NCBI RefSeq assembly: GCF_003426775.1
Contig: NZ_QJUG01000001.1
Coordinates: 60,887-124,886 of the forward strand
Source: Allorhizocola rhizosphaerae
GTDB taxonomy: Bacteria; Actinomycetota; Actinomycetes; Mycobacteriales; Micromonosporaceae
DNA: 64,000 nt
Direction: 5' to 3'
Shown here: positions 19,893-28,478 of the stretch, one piece after another
Layout: each line of letters starts with the position of its first letter
How positions within the stretch are numbered: position 1 is the stretch's first letter
Made by a program: the position numbers and the translations under genes
Notes under the pieces: model-generated
The model's database searches: none
What the model was told of the DNA's origin: nothing
The model's input: only the letters and a program-made list of their open reading frames with translations

Positions 19893-20864
19893 TCAATTCC
19901 TCCTGGTTCTGCCTATGGCGACGGCGGCGATGATGATCAGTCCCTGTACCGCGGACTTCAGCGCGCCGGAGACGCCGAAAAGGTTGAGCAGCGTGAACAG
20001 CACCTCGAGGGTGACCGCGCCGAGCATCGCGCCGATCACCGATCCCCGGCCACCGCCAAGCACGACTCCGCCCAGGACCACCGCGGTGATCGCGGTGAAC
20101 TCGAGCCCCGCGCCGACCTGAAACGACACGCCGCCGAAGCCACCGAGCAGGACCGCGGCGACGGCGGCGAACAGCCCGCTGATGAGGAAGGCGATGACGC
20201 GCATCAGGTTGACCCGGGCCCCCGAAAGCGCTGCCGCCCTGGGGTTTCCACCCACGGCCAGCAGCACCTTGCCGAAGTCCGAGCGCATCAGCACGACCGC
20301 GATCGTGGCGATCCCCGCCAGCACGAGCACGGCGTAGGGCAGCTGTTGCAGGAACGGGATGCCCTCGATGCCCCTGCGGCCGAGCAGGCGGAACTCTTCG
20401 GTGAGCGCACCGCGCGGCGAGCCGCCGGTCCACGTGTAGACCGCGCCGACAAGGATCAGGTACATGCCCAGTGTGGTGATGAACGACGGCACGCGAAGCG
20501 CCGTCGTGATGAGACCGTTGGCCAGGCCCACCATGAGCCCGAACCCGATCATCAGCGCGACCACCGGCCACGTCATGGCGGGATCGCCGTCGATGAGCCG
20601 CGCCGCGATCACGACCTCCGCGGTGACCAGTGATCCCACCGAGAGGTCGAAGTCACCGGCAACGATGACGAAATACTGCCCGGCCGCCAGGATCACCAAC
20701 GGCGCGGCCCGCTTGAGAAACGCAAGCAGCGAGGGCGGATCGTAGAAGCTCGGCTGACGAATGGCGATCACCATGAGCAGCACCGCGAGGAGCGCGAGGA
20801 TCGGCCCGATCCCGGTCAGTCGTCCGAACCGCCACCGGCTCGGCAGCGTGGCCTCGGCCGTCAT
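19893..20864 (-). CDS. Sugar ABC transporter permease 2 (CUT2 family)
   Basis: 323 residues, eight or more membrane segments and the CUT2 permease signatures GQYFVIVAGDFDLSVGS and VVLGGVVLGGGRGS. The start overlaps the preceding permease stop by four bases (ATGA), so the two are translationally coupled and probably form a heterodimeric channel, as in autoinducer-2 or rhamnose-type systems. It is followed one base later by the GH95 gene. Confidence 0.92.
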   Translation of the reverse strand: MTAEATLPSRWRFGRLTGIGPILALLAVLLMVIAIRQPSFYDPPSLLAFLKRAAPLVILAAGQYFVIVAGDFDLSVGSLVTAEVVIAARLIDGDPAMTWPVVALMIGFGLMVGLANGLITTALRVPSFITTLGMYLILVGAVYTWTGGSPRGALTEEFRLLGRRGIEGIPFLQQLPYAVLVLAGIATIAVVLMRSDFGKVLLAVGGNPRAAALSGARVNLMRVIAFLISGLFAAVAAVLLGGFGGVSFQVGAGLEFTAITAVVLGGVVLGGGRGSVIGAMLGAVTLEVLFTLLNLFGVSGALKSAVQGLIIIAAVAIGRTRRN

Positions 20865-21814
20865 GCCAACGCCTCCTTGCGCCGCAGCCGCAGGGCATAG
20901 ACCGCCACCGCGGCGATGATGACCGTCCCCCGGACGACCTGTTTGAAGAACGGATCGATGGCCAGCTGGTTGAAGACGCTGTCGATGGCCGCCAGGAGCG
21001 CTACCCCGCCGACCGTTCCGGCGACTCCCCCGCGCCCGCCGGCCAGGACTGTGCCGCCGAGCACCACGGCGGCGATCGATTCGAGGTCATACCCGCCTTC
21101 GGCGCCCACGCGGGGCGCACCCGCGCCGAGCCTGCTGGCCAGGTAGAGCCCCGCGATCCCTGCGCAGAGTGAGCAGATGACGTGCGTGCGGATGAGGACC
21201 CGGTCGGTGCGCACGCCGGAAAGCCGCGCCACATCCACGTCTCCGCCGACCGCCAGCACGTGGTGGCCGAATCGGGTGCGCTTGAGCACCACCCACGACA
21301 CGACCGCCACCGCCACCATCAGGAGGAACGACATCGGTATCGGACCGATGCGGTCGTAACCCAGGCGCTGGAACGACGCCGGAACCGAGCCGGCCGGACC
21401 GGCGTAGCCGTGCTCGAGGTAGCCCTTGATGACCAGCCCGACGCCGAGCGTTGCGATGAACGCGTTGATCCGCAGCTTCGTGATCAGCAGCCCGTTGACG
21501 AGCCCGATACCTGCCGAAACGGCAAGCACGGCGAGGATCGCCGGCGCCACCATGCCGTTCGAGCCGGCCATGGTTTCCGCGGCGATGAGCGAGGTCAGGC
21601 TGATGACGAAGCCCACCGACAGGTCCAGCGAACCGGCAAGGATCGCGAACGTCTGTCCTATCGCGACAATGCCGAGGCCCGCCGCCCGTTGCAGCATGCT
21701 CACCGTGCTGGACTGGCCGAACAGCGCGCCTCCGTCGGCGTACACGAGCAGGCCCCCGATGGTCAGGGTCGCCGCGAGGGCGACCCATACCCCTCTTTCA
21801 CGCATGCCGCTCAC
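20861..21814 (-). CDS. Sugar ABC transporter permease 1 (CUT2 family)
   Basis: 317 residues with CUT2 permease motifs GQTFAILAGSLDLSVGF, AVGGDVDVARLSGV and AAVVLGGTVLAGGRGG. It overlaps the ATPase stop upstream and the second permease start downstream by four bases each. With the neighbouring permease, ATPase and binding protein it makes a complete importer with two distinct membrane subunits. Confidence 0.92.
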   Translation of the reverse strand: MSGMRERGVWVALAATLTIGGLLVYADGGALFGQSSTVSMLQRAAGLGIVAIGQTFAILAGSLDLSVGFVISLTSLIAAETMAGSNGMVAPAILAVLAVSAGIGLVNGLLITKLRINAFIATLGVGLVIKGYLEHGYAGPAGSVPASFQRLGYDRIGPIPMSFLLMVAVAVVSWVVLKRTRFGHHVLAVGGDVDVARLSGVRTDRVLIRTHVICSLCAGIAGLYLASRLGAGAPRVGAEGGYDLESIAAVVLGGTVLAGGRGGVAGTVGGVALLAAIDSVFNQLAIDPFFKQVVRGTVIIAAVAVYALRLRRKEALA

Positions 21815-23286
21815 GAACCGGCTCCCGTCGCCAGGCCGACCACTGATTCCTCGGGTGGCCCGGCGGGCAGCTCACCGGCGACCCGCCCGTCCCGCAGCAC
21901 GACGATCCGGTCGCTCATGCCGATCAGCTCCGGCAGTTCCGACGAGATCATCAACACGGCCGCCCCGTCGTCGGCGAGCCGGCGGATCAGGTCGTGGATG
22001 GCGGCCTTGGCGCCGACGTCGATCCCCCGGGTCGGCTCGTCGAACAGCAGTATTCGCGGTTTCATGGCCAGCCACCGGGCGAGGATGACCTTTTGCTGGT
22101 TTCCACCGGAGAGGAACCGAACCTCCTGCCGCTCCCCGGCAGCGTGCACCTGCACGCCGGCCAGCAGTTCCCGGATGCCAACGGCGCGCGCCGCCCGGCC
22201 GGCCACCGTGGGTGTGACCGCTCGCAACGCGAGCATCGCGTTGTCCAAAACCGACTGTCCAAGCACGAGCCCTTCGGCCTTGCGATCCTCGGTCACATAG
22301 GCGATTCCCGCGCGAACCGCGTGCCGGGGGGACCGGACATGCAGCGGGCTCCCGTCGAGGAACATCTCTCCCGTGCTGAACCGGTTGACCCCGAAGATGG
22401 CACGCGCCAGGGACGATCTGCCGGACCCTTGCAGCCCGCCGATGCCGACGACTTCGCCGGCCCGCAGCTCCAGGTCGATGGCGTGCAGTTTGCGATTGCC
22501 GGCCGCCTTGAGCGCCAGGCGAGCCGGCCCGGGTGTGGCTGTGGCCCGCGGTGGATAGTAGTGCGCCAGTTCCCGGCCGACCATATGGCGCACCAACGCT
22601 TCCGGGCTCGTGGCCGCCGTGTCCAAGGTGGTCACCAGCTTCCCGTCCTTGAGCACGGTGATCCGGCTGGACAGGTCGAAGACCTCTTTGAGGCGGTGCG
22701 AGACATAGAGGATGCCGATGCCGCGTTCCTGAAGCCGGCGCACCAATGCGTAGAGCAGCTCGACCTCGTGGTCGGCAAGCGAGGCGGTCGGCTCGTCCAT
22801 GATGAGCACGCGGGCGTCAAGCGAGAGCGCCTTGACGATCTCCACGACCTGCTGCCGGGCGACGCCCAGGGTGCCTGCGGTCGCCTGCGGGGAGATGCCT
22901 TCCTGCCCCACCGAAGCGAGCAGTTCCTCGGTGCGCTCGTGCATCGCGCGCAGGTCGACCAGCCCGCGCCGCGTCGGCTCACGCCCAAGGAAGACGTTTT
23001 GCGCCACGGTGCGCTCCGGCAGCAGGTTGAACTCCTGATGGATGATGCCGATCCCGGCCGCCTGCGCCTGCCGCGGGTCACGGAACGACACCGGATCGCC
23101 GTCGAGGTGAATCATTCCGGCGTCCGGCTGGTGGGCACCCGAGGCGATCTTCATCAGCGTCGACTTGCCCGCACCGTTCTCACCGACCACGGCGTGAACC
23201 TCACCGGCTCGCACCTGAAGGCCGACGCCGTCGAGGACCCGCACGCCCAGAAACGACTTGCTGATCCCGTTCAGCTCCAGCAGCAT
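21811..23286 (-). CDS. Sugar ABC transporter ATP-binding protein (CUT2 family, tandem ABC)
   Basis: 491 residues from ATG 23286, which has GAGGG six bases before it; the frame is open 21 codons further but those residues precede the domain. Two ABC modules: Walker A GENGAGKST, signature-like LGVARQQV and Walker B LIMDEPTASL in the first; degenerate Walker A GLQGSGRS, signature LSGGNQQK and Walker B LLFDEPTRGIDVGA in the second. It is the first gene of the leftward operon (transporter, GH95, binding protein, epimerase, ROK). A candidate ROK site lies 30-50 bases before it. Confidence 0.92.
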   Translation of the reverse strand: MLLELNGISKSFLGVRVLDGVGLQVRAGEVHAVVGENGAGKSTLMKIASGAHQPDAGMIHLDGDPVSFRDPRQAQAAGIGIIHQEFNLLPERTVAQNVFLGREPTRRGLVDLRAMHERTEELLASVGQEGISPQATAGTLGVARQQVVEIVKALSLDARVLIMDEPTASLADHEVELLYALVRRLQERGIGILYVSHRLKEVFDLSSRITVLKDGKLVTTLDTAATSPEALVRHMVGRELAHYYPPRATATPGPARLALKAAGNRKLHAIDLELRAGEVVGIGGLQGSGRSSLARAIFGVNRFSTGEMFLDGSPLHVRSPRHAVRAGIAYVTEDRKAEGLVLGQSVLDNAMLALRAVTPTVAGRAARAVGIRELLAGVQVHAAGERQEVRFLSGGNQQKVILARWLAMKPRILLFDEPTRGIDVGAKAAIHDLIRRLADDGAAVLMISSELPELIGMSDRIVVLRDGRVAGELPAGPPEESVVGLATGAGS

Positions 23287-23315
23287 GACACCCTCAAGAT
23301 TTTTACCGTGGGACG

Positions 23316-23336
23316 GAACTTTTAGTGGTTTCATCG
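23316..23336 (+). promoter_or_regulatory. Candidate ROK-regulator site (copy 2)
   Basis: Reads GAACTTTTAGTGG followed by TTTCATCG, closely matching the site at 1363-1382 with one-base indels. It is 30 bases upstream of the ABC ATPase start on the minus strand. Confidence 0.4.
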
Positions 23337-23510
23337 AAACTCGGTGCACCGGACGTTAGCCACAGAGCACAGGTTTGACAAGCCCGTCATCGGGTCGTAA
23401 CGATCTCCCGTCGAGCCATTTCCCCGTCAACCTGGTCTGATAGAGGACGATCGGCCATCGGTCCATCGAGCCACATTTCATCCCGATCACGGGAAGTTTC
23501 TCTCAGATAA

Positions 23511-23522
23511 CGAAAATTTTCG
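23511..23522. promoter_or_regulatory. Perfect 12-base AT-rich palindrome
   Basis: CGAAAATTTTCG in the divergent intergenic region, 108 bases before the ThuA-fusion gene. Possible operator; the binding protein is unknown. Confidence 0.3.
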
Positions 23523-23629
23523 AACATTCATTGACAACAATCGGGCGGCTACGTCAAGCTCGGATGCACGATCGGCTGCGCTGCGGCGGGCGCGCCAATC
23601 CACCGTCCCTTTCCCTCCCTGGAGGACAA

Positions 23630-26600
23630 ATGATGGACCGCCGCAAATCTGTCCTAAGCGGACTTGTGGCCGCGATCATGATGATCACCCCTCTCGTACT
23701 GACCTCGCCCGTGGACGCGGCGCCGGCCTTCCGAGCTTTGGTTTTCAGCAAGACCGTCGGCTACCGTCACGCCTCCATCCCGGCCGGGCTGACGATGTTC
23801 AGCCAGCTGGCCGCGGCGAACAACTTCGAGATCGTCACGTCGGAGGACTCGTCGGTGTTGACCCCGGCCAACCTCGCGACGTTCGACGTGCTGGTCATGC
23901 TCCAGACCTCCGGCATGGTGTTCAACAATCTGGCCGAGCGCCAGGCCGTCCAAGGATTTATCAACAGCGGCAAGGGAATCGTCGCGATCCACAACGCCAC
24001 CGACATGGGCATCGACACCGAATACCCGTGGTGGGACAACACCATCAACGGCGGCGCGCACATGCCCGAGCACTCGCCCGGAGTGCTCCAGGGCACGGCG
24101 AAGGTGGCCGACAAGGTTCACCCGTCGACGGCGGGCCTGCCCGACAACTGGGTTCGCAGCGAGGAGTGGTACAACTTCGACCGCAACCCCCGCGGCAGCG
24201 TCCACGTCCTGGTGACCGTCGATGAGCGGACCTACAACCCCGGCAGCAGGGCCATGGGGCCGGACCACCCGATCTCCTGGTGCCGTGAGGTCGAAGGCGG
24301 CCGGGTGTGGGCGACCGCCATGGGGCACGACACCCCGGCATACAGCGAAACCCACTTCCGCAACCACATCCTCGGCGGCGTCAAGTGGGCGGCCGGCAAC
24401 ATGCCCGGCGACTGCGGTGGAACGGTGTGGGGCAACTTCGACAAGGTAAGCCTCGACCAGAACACGGTCGACCCGATGGCCCTCGACATCGCTCCCGACG
24501 GCCGGGTCTTCTACGTCCAGCGCGGTGGGGCACTCAAGATTTACAAGCCCAGCACCCGCTCCACCGTGACCGCCGGTCAGCTCAGTGTCTACACCGGCGG
24601 CGAGGACGGGCTGACGGGCATCGCCCTGGACCCGAACTTCGCCACCAACAACTGGGTCTACCTCTACTGGTCGCCGAGCGCGTCCGCAACGGACGTCAAC
24701 CGGGTGTCCCGGTTCACCATGAGCGGTGACACGCTCAACGTGTCCAGCGAGGTCGTCCTGCTGAGCGTTCCCGCGTACCGGGATCGCACCTTCCCCGAGC
24801 CCGGACACACCGGGGGCTATCTGGCCTTTGGTCCCAACGGAAACCTCTACATCAGCACCGGCGATGACACCCCGCCCAACCTGGACCCGGCCTGGCAGGG
24901 ATATGCCCCACTGGACTGGCGGCCCGGCAAGAGCTTCCTCGACGCGGCACGCTCGTCGGGCAACACCAACGATCTGCGTGGCAAGCTGCTGCGGATCCAC
25001 CCGGAGGCCAACGGCACCTACACGATTCCGGCCGGAAACCTGTTCCCGCAAGGGACGGCGCAGACCAAGCCCGAGATCTACGCGATGGGCTTCCGCAACC
25101 CGTTCCGCTTCGAAGTGGACATGCAGACCGGATGGGTGAACCTGGCCGACTACGGCCCCGACCGCAATCCGCCGACCACCAACCGTGGCCCGGAAGGCCT
25201 GGTGGAGCTGAACGTCATCAAGCAGGCGGGCAACTTCGGCTGGCCGTTCTGCCACGGCAACAACCAGCCCTACGCGCCGTACAACCCGGACACCGGCGTC
25301 GTGGGGCCGAAGTTCAACTGCAACGCCCCCGTCAACGACTCGCCGAACAACACCGGTCTGCGCAACCTGCCGCCACTGGTGCAGCCGCAGATCTGGTACG
25401 GCTATCCGCAATCCGCCAACTTCCCCGAGATGGGAAGCACCGGGGGCACTGCGCCGATGGGCGGCCCGGTCTACCGGTACAACGCCGCCAGCACCAGCCC
25501 GACGAAGTTCCCGGAGTACTACAACGGAGTGCACTTCTTCTACGAGTGGGAACGTGGCTATGTCAAGGAAATCCACTTTGACGCCAACGGCAACCTCGTG
25601 AAGATCAACCCGTTCCTGCCCGGCCTCAGCTTCATCAAGCCCATGGCCATGCGGTTCGGACCGGACGGATCGCTGTACGTGCTCGAATGGGGCTCCTCGT
25701 TCGGCGGTGGCAACAACGACTCGGCGCTCTACCGCATCGACTACGTGAGAAGTGGCGGGCGCGCACCCGTCGCGAGGGCCACGGCGACCCCGACCAACGG
25801 TCTTGCCCCGCTGACCGTGCAGTTCTCCAGCACCGGATCGTCCGATCCCGACCCGGGCAACGTCATCAGTTTCGCCTGGGACTTCGACAACAACGGCACC
25901 ACCGACTCCACCGCGGCCAACCCGTCGCACGTCTACAACGCCAACGGCAACTACACCGCCAAGCTGACGGTGCGCGACAACACCGGGCTGTCGTCGTCGG
26001 CGACGATCCCGATCACCGTGGGCAACAGGGCACCGACGGTAACCGTCACCAGCCCGCCCAACGGAGGCATGCTCGACTTCGGACAGCAGGTCGCATACGC
26101 CATCAGCGCTTCCGACCCTGACGACGGCACGGTCACGTGCAGCCGGGTCATCATGAACCCGGCGCTCGGGCACGATGACCACGAGCACTCGACGACCGAC
26201 TATCCGGGGTGTTCCGGCACGGTCAACACCGAAATCCTGGGTGGGCATCCGGACGGCGCCAACCTGTACTACGCGTTCAACGCGCGCTACACCGACAACG
26301 GCAACGGCACGGTCAACCCGCTGACGGGTTACGCCAAGGCCATCCTGCAGCCCAAGCATAAGCAAGCCGAGTACTTCACCCAGCAGTCCGGCGTCCGGGT
26401 CGTCGCGCAGTCCGGCGCCGAGGGCGGCAACCGGATCGGCGACATCAGCAACAACGACTGGATCATGTTCAGCCCGATGAACCTGCTGAACATCAACACC
26501 ATCAGCTACCGTGTTTCGGCGCCGTCCGGCGGCGGCGGCAGCATCGAGCTGCGGGCCGATTCACCGACGGGCCAACTGCTGGCGACGGCTTCGGTGACCA

Positions 26601-27199
26601 GCACCGGTGGGTGGGACAATTATCAAAACCTTGCTCCGGTACCGGTTGCGGCGCTCAGCGGCACGCACAACCTGTACATGGTCTTCAAGAGCACCACTAC
26701 CAACTCGTTCGACGTGGACGCGTTCACGTTCGGCGGGGCAGGCGTGGGCACCGGTCCCACCGGTGGCATCGCGGGCAAGACCTACACGATGACCGCCGTG
26801 CACAGCAACCTGCTGGCCAATGTCAACGGCAACTCCACGGCCGACAACGCCACCGTGATCCAGTGGTCGGCCACCGGTGGCAACAACGAAAGGTGGCAAG
26901 CGGTCGACGCGGGCAGCGGCCAGGTGTACCTCAAGGCCGTCCACAGCGGAAAGTGCATGGCGGTCTCGGGCGGTTCCACCGCGGATGCCGCGGCGATCGT
27001 CCAGCTCACCTGCAACAACCAGAACACCCAGAAGTGGGAGCCCGTGCCCACCGGCACGACCGGCGTGTACCAGTTCCGGGCCGTCCACAGTGGAAAGTGT
27101 CTGGATGTCAACGGCGCCTCCACATCCACCGGCGCCGCTCTCATCCAGTGGTCCTGCCACACCGGCAACAACCAGCGCTGGCGCTTGACGGTCGTCTGA
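23630..27199 (+). CDS. Secreted ThuA / PQQ-dependent sugar dehydrogenase / PKD / CBM6 / RICIN fusion
   Basis: 1189 residues from ATG 23630 (GGAGGA just upstream); the frame is open 33 codons earlier without a ribosome site. A signal peptide (~1-30) is followed by a ThuA-like domain (~33-255, VFSKTVGYRHASIPAG), a soluble-glucose-dehydrogenase-type six-bladed propeller (~265-700) with the catalytic-type histidine H393 in GHTGGYLAFG and the STGDD turn, a PKD domain (~705-790), a second Ig-like domain, CBM6 (~905-1042) and a RICIN trefoil (~1046-1189). Predicted action is PQQ-dependent oxidation of sugars or saccharides outside the cell. The combination of ThuA, linked in rhizobia to keto-trehalose metabolism, with an oxidising propeller hints at making and handling keto-sugars (inference). 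Confidence 0.9.
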   Translation: MMDRRKSVLSGLVAAIMMITPLVLTSPVDAAPAFRALVFSKTVGYRHASIPAGLTMFSQLAAANNFEIVTSEDSSVLTPANLATFDVLVMLQTSGMVFNNLAERQAVQGFINSGKGIVAIHNATDMGIDTEYPWWDNTINGGAHMPEHSPGVLQGTAKVADKVHPSTAGLPDNWVRSEEWYNFDRNPRGSVHVLVTVDERTYNPGSRAMGPDHPISWCREVEGGRVWATAMGHDTPAYSETHFRNHILGGVKWAAGNMPGDCGGTVWGNFDKVSLDQNTVDPMALDIAPDGRVFYVQRGGALKIYKPSTRSTVTAGQLSVYTGGEDGLTGIALDPNFATNNWVYLYWSPSASATDVNRVSRFTMSGDTLNVSSEVVLLSVPAYRDRTFPEPGHTGGYLAFGPNGNLYISTGDDTPPNLDPAWQGYAPLDWRPGKSFLDAARSSGNTNDLRGKLLRIHPEANGTYTIPAGNLFPQGTAQTKPEIYAMGFRNPFRFEVDMQTGWVNLADYGPDRNPPTTNRGPEGLVELNVIKQAGNFGWPFCHGNNQPYAPYNPDTGVVGPKFNCNAPVNDSPNNTGLRNLPPLVQPQIWYGYPQSANFPEMGSTGGTAPMGGPVYRYNAASTSPTKFPEYYNGVHFFYEWERGYVKEIHFDANGNLVKINPFLPGLSFIKPMAMRFGPDGSLYVLEWGSSFGGGNNDSALYRIDYVRSGGRAPVARATATPTNGLAPLTVQFSSTGSSDPDPGNVISFAWDFDNNGTTDSTAANPSHVYNANGNYTAKLTVRDNTGLSSSATIPITVGNRAPTVTVTSPPNGGMLDFGQQVAYAISASDPDDGTVTCSRVIMNPALGHDDHEHSTTDYPGCSGTVNTEILGGHPDGANLYYAFNARYTDNGNGTVNPLTGYAKAILQPKHKQAEYFTQQSGVRVVAQSGAEGGNRIGDISNNDWIMFSPMNLLNINTISYRVSAPSGGGGSIELRADSPTGQLLATASVTSTGGWDNYQNLAPVPVAALSGTHNLYMVFKSTTTNSFDVDAFTFGGAGVGTGPTGGIAGKTYTMTAVHSNLLANVNGNSTADNATVIQWSATGGNNERWQAVDAGSGQVYLKAVHSGKCMAVSGGSTADAAAIVQLTCNNQNTQKWEPVPTGTTGVYQFRAVHSGKCLDVNGASTSTGAALIQWSCHTGNNQRWRLTVV

Positions 27200-27288
27200 C
27201 CCACGTATTCCAGCCCGCGCACGACACCGGCGGGGTGGGCCTGTTCAGGCTCACCCGCTGGTGGTCGTGGCGGTCCCCCATGTGCTGA

Positions 27289-28431
<1,143 letters not shown>

Positions 28432-28478
28432 TCGGCCTCCCTCAACCAACTCCACGACCCAAAGGTGTGTGACCTCGC

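Larger units (their letters stand above)
23287..23629. other. Divergent control region between the CUT2 operon and the ThuA/PQQ-dehydrogenase gene
   Basis: 343 bases with no gene. Contains a candidate ROK site (23316-23336), a perfect 12-base palindrome CGAAAATTTTCG (23511-23522) and two TTGACA boxes on the plus strand (23375 and 23529), either of which might serve as a -35 element. The AT-rich palindrome resembles CGAAAACTTTAG found at 1176 in front of the first ROK operon. Confidence 0.55.

Noticed and set aside
23654..26365. Very long open frame on the minus strand (about 900 codons), with a similar one at 28428-31274
   Set aside because: Both run exactly antisense to the PQQ-dehydrogenase fusions, arise from the GC-rich third-codon pattern, lack ribosome sites, and their translations show no domain.
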